NCBI GenBank assembly: GCA_030148865.1
Contig: JASBSR010000029.1
Coordinates: 46,068-110,067 of the forward strand
Direction: 5' to 3'
DNA: 64,000 bases
Source: Gammaproteobacteria bacterium
GTDB lineage: Bacteria; Pseudomonadota; Gammaproteobacteria; SZUA-229
Shown here: positions 62,757-64,000 of the stretch, piece by piece
Position numbering within the stretch: the first letter of the stretch is position 1
Layout: the number at the start of each line of letters is the position of its first letter
Made by a program: the position numbers and the translations under genes
Notes under the pieces: generated by a model
What the model saw: only the letters and a program-made list of their open reading frames with translations
What the model was told of the DNA's origin: nothing
Database searches by the model: none

Positions 62757-63005
62757 ATGCAGAATAAACAAACAATAGACGAACTGGCGCAACGCATTTC
62801 GAATTTGCTGCTAGGAAATATGCAGGCACTACGCGGTGACCTGGAAGACAATGTACGTAACCTGCTGCTGCAGGCGTTTCAGAAGATGAATCTGGTGACA
62901 CGTGAAGAATTTGATATCCAGGTCGCTTTACTGCAACGCAGCCGCGAAAAACTTGAGCGACTGGAACAACAACTGACACAGCTGCTCGAAAAAGGGCAAC
63001 TGTAA
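62757..63005 (+). CDS. ubiK: UbiK accessory factor
   Basis: 82 residues from ATG 62757, with GGAG upstream. A helical N-terminus (IDELAQRISNLLLGNM) and a C-terminal coiled coil (LEQQLTQLLEK) match the UbiK/YqiC family, a trimeric helper of ubiquinone synthesis under aerobic conditions. Its promoter region is shared with the sigma-54 operon on the other strand. Confidence 0.88.
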   Translation: MQNKQTIDELAQRISNLLLGNMQALRGDLEDNVRNLLLQAFQKMNLVTREEFDIQVALLQRSREKLERLEQQLTQLLEKGQL

Positions 63006-63023
63006 CAGCAGTTCTCCCGAAGA

Positions 63024-63998
63024 CTAATGGCGTGCATACCTGAAATAGATATGTGCTAGCACCTCGGGTAGCTGCGTCACGGCCTGTAAGCTCATTGAAC
63101 GTCCGCGGCCAAAAATGTGCTGTATCGTTTCCTCGGCCGCCCTGTCCAGATTCAAACAAAATGCTTCAATGCCACTCTGGGCCAGACTCTGCACTGCATG
63201 CCTGCCGTCATATTTCAAATAACGCTCATCAAATACATCAATATCTGAAGGTGCACCGTCTGTAATCACCAGCAGTAGCTTCTTCCCTGCCGCCTGCTGA
63301 AACAACCTCGATTCACTATAGCGAACTGCGGCTCCCATGCGTGTTGAGTGCTCGCCTTGGATCGTAGTTAATCGCGATCTGGTGGCGGTAAATGATTCAG
63401 TATAATCTTTAAAATTGACGATACGCACCCGTTTTCGCCCGTCCGATGAAAAACCCGAGATCGCAAATAGCTCACCTGCCATCGAAAGCGTTTCACCTAA
63501 CAGCATGACGGCGTTCCGTATTTGCTGAGACAGGCTGTTTGTCCCTCCATTAATGATCAGGTTCGTTGATTCAGAAAGGTCGAGTAAGACAGAAATCGCC
63601 AGGTTTTTTGAAGGATGATGCCGTTGCTGCATATAAACACGAGGATCGTGGCAGGCACCGACGTGGCGATCCACTCTGTCACTAATTACCTGTTCCAGTT
63701 CGAGTTCGTCGCCATCGTATAGTTTGCGTGTTCGCTGGCGTTTATGTGTCTGAATCTTTTTTGCTAATGTGCGCAACCTGGTTAATGTTGCATGATGCTC
63801 TTTAAATATCGTTTTAACCTGTTGTTCAGTGCCGGCACTGCTTTGTTCAATTGACATAAAACACCAGTTTTGTTTTAGAATCCTGGTACGATAATCCCAC
63901 TCTGCACATGAAATATTCGTAGCTTCATCAGCTCGCACAAAATCACGGTATTCAAAATGTGGGTTTTTACATTCTCTAACATGAAACCCGTACTGCTC
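63024..63998 (-). CDS. NorD/CbbO-type VWA domain protein, 3' part
   Basis: The frame runs to the window edge with no start, so the 5' end is missing; at least 320 residues remain. ECAEWDYR-like block (AEWDYRTRILKQNWC) is typical of NorD/CbbO proteins, followed by a VWA domain with the metal site DLSES and ITDGAPSD. These work with a MoxR-type ATPase to activate either NO reductase (NorD) or RuBisCO (CbbO). Which of the two cannot be told here. It converges with ubiK, 18 nt apart. Confidence 0.82.
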   Translation of the reverse strand, partial: EQYGFHVRECKNPHFEYRDFVRADEATNISCAEWDYRTRILKQNWCFMSIEQSSAGTEQQVKTIFKEHHATLTRLRTLAKKIQTHKRQRTRKLYDGDELELEQVISDRVDRHVGACHDPRVYMQQRHHPSKNLAISVLLDLSESTNLIINGGTNSLSQQIRNAVMLLGETLSMAGELFAISGFSSDGRKRVRIVNFKDYTESFTATRSRLTTIQGEHSTRMGAAVRYSESRLFQQAAGKKLLLVITDGAPSDIDVFDERYLKYDGRHAVQSLAQSGIEAFCLNLDRAAEETIQHIFGRGRSMSLQAVTQLPEVLAHIYFRYARH

Positions 63999-64000
63999 AG

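Overview
The window is about 64 kb of chromosome from a gammaproteobacterium of moderate GC with dense, mostly operonic gene packing. The protein set points to this group: GreB, DjlA, UbiK, DUF1631, two-domain c-di-GMP proteins, a LapG-type protease, biosynthetic SpeA with SpeE, and TorF porin-GlnK-AmtB. Glycolate oxidase next to malyl-CoA lyase and malate-CoA ligase, plus a NorD/CbbO-type VWA protein, suggests an autotrophic or methylotrophic lineage. That is inference, because no RuBisCO, methanol dehydrogenase or sulfur oxidation gene is present. No rRNA, tRNA or CRISPR array was recognised.

Layout. 0-5 kb: end of a bestrophin-like membrane protein, a tandem HD-GYP protein, a YkvA-like protein, and an eptA/PAP2 phosphatase pair. 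5-11.6 kb: a plus-strand cluster of malyl-CoA lyase, mtkA, mtkB, a membrane DnaJ protein, a decayed toxin-antitoxin remnant, a Rieske ferredoxin, a TrpD2-like protein and small proteins. 11.6-15.9 kb: minus-strand glcD-glcE-glcF followed by a frameshifted YiiD-type thioesterase. 16-19 kb: methionine salvage operon mtnB-C-D-A. 19-25 kb: HPP membrane protein, greB, thioredoxin, cupin, then a degenerate HD-GYP sensor and a LapG-like protease. 25-28.3 kb: a SLAM-like outer membrane barrel and a secreted protein/VPLP-CTERM protein pair behind a palindrome and a sigma-54-like promoter. 28.3-33 kb: a flavin disulfide reductase, then rubrerythrin, Fe-S oxidoreductase and DUF3501 with a convergent cysteine-free Fur/Irr-like regulator. 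33-47 kb: DUF1853, an inactive-looking M48 protein with a LON-domain protein, djlA, a DUF2384 pair, def, a secreted matrixin pair, a 1002-residue GGDEF-EAL protein, an S9 peptidase and a Nudix hydrolase. 47-50 kb: arsR-arsM and a REP-associated transposase element with inverted 23-bp ends. 50-58 kb: msrB, rhodanese, a response regulator, divergent speA/speE, DUF1631 and DUF4124. 58-64 kb: two GlnK-AmtB pairs, a TorF porin, ubiK and a VWA protein cut off by the window end.

How it fits together. GlcDEF makes glyoxylate. Malyl-CoA lyase could condense it with acetyl-CoA, and MtkAB could hydrolyse the thioester with nucleotide triphosphate recovery, giving an energy-saving alternative to malate synthase. 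The opposite direction would be the serine cycle. Nitrogen control is visible in sequence: the porin-glnK-amtB operon has a textbook -24/-12 promoter and NtrC-like sites about 100-140 bp upstream. The rubrerythrin operon and the Fur-like gene each carry a 15-bp 7-1-7 palindrome over their promoter, a likely peroxide or iron circuit. At least five proteins belong to c-di-GMP signalling or biofilm release. Three gene remnants (DUF924, ParE-like, YiiD-like) lie within 7 kb of each other. They are either real decay or local sequence errors.
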